From NCBI GenBank assembly GCA_964019055.1, contig OZ025215.1, positions 4,283,001 to 4,347,000 of the forward strand: a stretch of 64,000 bases of DNA, given 5' to 3'. The notes beneath the pieces are model-generated. The model saw only the letters and a program-made list of their open reading frames with translations. It searched no databases and was not told the origin of the DNA. Numbering within the stretch: position 1 is the stretch's first letter; each line of letters starts with the position of its first letter. The translations under genes and the position numbers were made by a program. Source of the stretch: Anthopleura xanthogrammica (Eukaryota; Cnidaria; Anthozoa; Actiniaria; Actiniidae). This document shows positions 62,582 to 64,000 of this stretch, one piece after another.

Positions 62582-63246
62582 CATCATTCCATTAATTCTT
62601 GTTTTTGTTTCTTTGAACGTGTGGGATGCACACAGTTAGCGGTGAACATCAGTTATGTCACTGAATTTATAATGACTGATAAGGTTAATGAAGGCAGAAC
62701 ACTTTGGTGAAATCGTGTTTAAACGGGGTTTTGTGTGCTGTTTGAAAAGTTGCTTGGACGACTGCCAAGGAAATTTGAAGCTGATGTGAGAAAAAATATT
62801 AGACAATCATGCAGAATCGAGAAAATTTGCAAAACTGAGGTGTCATCCTTAGTAGCCAGAAGACTCTGGAAACTGTTAATTCTTTATTTTATTTTCTCAC
62901 TAAATGATGAATATCATTCTAATTTTATACAAAATATCAATAGCCTCCCCTGAAAATGTAGATTTATCTCAGATATAAATTTTTGTAAGTCGATTTCAGT
63001 CGCAGGCTTCATCATGACAACTCAGTTTTGCAGTGACGTCATGTATAACAGATCTGAGCTGATTATAGCTGTTATGGCACGTGCCAATTAAGGGGGTTTT
63101 ACTCAGGGTTTTTCCGTAAACGTTAATAAGAATCGTATGTAAAGATTATTTTTCTCCATGGTCTCGGCTCTCGAGGCCAAAACCAGAGGAAGCATATACA
63201 CTCAGTTTGAAATTCTGGAGTTTGAAATTCTTTTGTTTTGTCCTCC

Positions 63247-63516
63247 TTGTTTTGACCGCCGCCCAGTTGCAGTTGGTTGAGCACCAGCTTTTTGAGCACA
63301 AGACTTTCGTGCGGTAGGTCGTGGTTCGAGTCCCGGCCGGGCCAACACTCAGGGCCTTAAAATAACTGAGCTAGGAGAAAGTGCTGCCTTTGTAATTACA
63401 GTTCCTACACCTCATACATCTCATACTAACCACCTCTCATGATTGTAAAGCGCCTTTGATTATATCCATATAGAAAGGGCGCTACATCAATCATAAATCA
63501 TATCATATATATATCA
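63247..63516 (+). mobile_element. tRNA-derived SINE, family 2, inserted in a family D MITE
   Basis: A-box-like AGTTGGTTGAGCACC (63271-63285) and a perfect B box GGTTCGAGTCC (63323-63333), then a body ending with the AAGCGCC/GGGCGCT hairpin and an AT-rich tail. The 8-bp target TGTCCTCC is repeated at 63239-63246 and 63517-63524. The flanks read as one interrupted family D MITE. Confidence 0.85.
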
Positions 63517-64000
63517 TGTCCTCCAAATTGAGCTGCTTAAACGCAGGCTCGATCAATGACTTTTCAACCCATACACATGATTACACAAGACCCACAAAAT
63601 ATACGCCAAATTTAGCATATCCTAAGCAAAAAAAATAATGAAGATACTTGCGGTTTTCTATAAAAATTCACCGTGAAGTAAACGTACGTTGTCTGGTTGT
63701 CCATTCAGGCCGGTCGCTAGGACCTCGAAAGGGGGCGGGGGGTTCGTTTTTCTACCAATCTCATGCAGTTATTGCATTATCCAGCTTTTCTCGCCAAAAT
63801 TTACTTAGTATAGTAGTAAGAAAGAAAGGGAGGGGCTGCGGGTTCGTTCGAACCACCCCTAGCGATGTGCCTGCCATATTACTACCTCGTTGTGTATCGT
63901 CGCCGATACTGCCGATAGCCGCGAAGAAACTTGCCAAAAGACTGAGCAAGGTACAAGCAACTACTGAAGCAAGTTTTAAAGCAAATTCTTGTGTAGAACA

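Larger units (their letters stand above)
61809..64000. other. Upstream region of KIF2
   Basis: No gene recognised. A 72-codon open frame at 62735-62953 (+) resembles nothing I know. The region holds the hexamer array, an ATT repeat and the SINE-in-MITE listed separately. The KIF2 promoter must lie near the left edge or within the hexamer region. Confidence 0.55.

Overview
The window looks like a piece of an anthozoan cnidarian genome (sea anemone or coral). The four protein genes are split by GT/AG introns. The intergenic and intronic DNA is packed with short inverted-repeat elements, and two adjacent Shaw-type voltage-gated K+ channel genes fit the known expansion of Kv genes in cnidarians. 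The phylum-level call is inference from gene content and repeat style; no species can be named.

Layout. (1) 1-6.4 kb: the 3' part of a Kv channel gene on the + strand. The S1-S6 exon is at 2557-3431 and the C-terminal tail exon at 5745-6390; the exon for the N-terminal T1 domain is not in the window and presumably lies to the left. (2) 6.4-12.1 kb: a repeat-rich spacer between two convergent genes. (3) 12.1-18.4 kb: a complete two-exon Shaw/Kv3-like channel gene on the - strand (692 residues), tail-to-tail with the first. (4) 18.4-32.3 kb: about 14 kb with no recognisable host gene but many transposon relics, including a 1,874-bp element with long terminal inverted repeats and a 9-bp target duplication. 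(5) 32.3-40.25 kb, - strand: a 13-exon gene for an ARMH1-like armadillo-repeat protein, with a perfect RFX X-box about 500 bp upstream of its ATG. (6) 42.2-61.8 kb, - strand: a 28-exon kinesin-13 (KIF2) gene. All exons join in phase to give 705 residues with every catalytic motif intact. (7) 61.8-64 kb: its upstream region, dominated by a roughly 460-bp ATTCTT hexamer array, then a tRNA-derived SINE inserted into a MITE.

How the genes relate. The two Kv genes share the intron between T1 and S1 (phase 0) and the same Pro-X-Ser change in S6, so they are probably tandem-inverted duplicates. They differ in S4: the + gene has lost the two outermost arginines of its neighbour. ARMH1 and KIF2 lie head-to-tail on the - strand; nothing in the sequence links them in one pathway. 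KIF2 depolymerises microtubules. The X-box suggests ARMH1 belongs to the ciliary/flagellar regulon.

No obviously new multi-gene system is visible. The most interesting signals are the altered Kv voltage sensor and gate, the X-box, very long perfect microsatellites next to splice sites and a promoter, a minisatellite born inside a transposon, and nested transposon insertions with clean target-site duplications. All exon limits were read by eye from splice signals, reading phase and family similarity.
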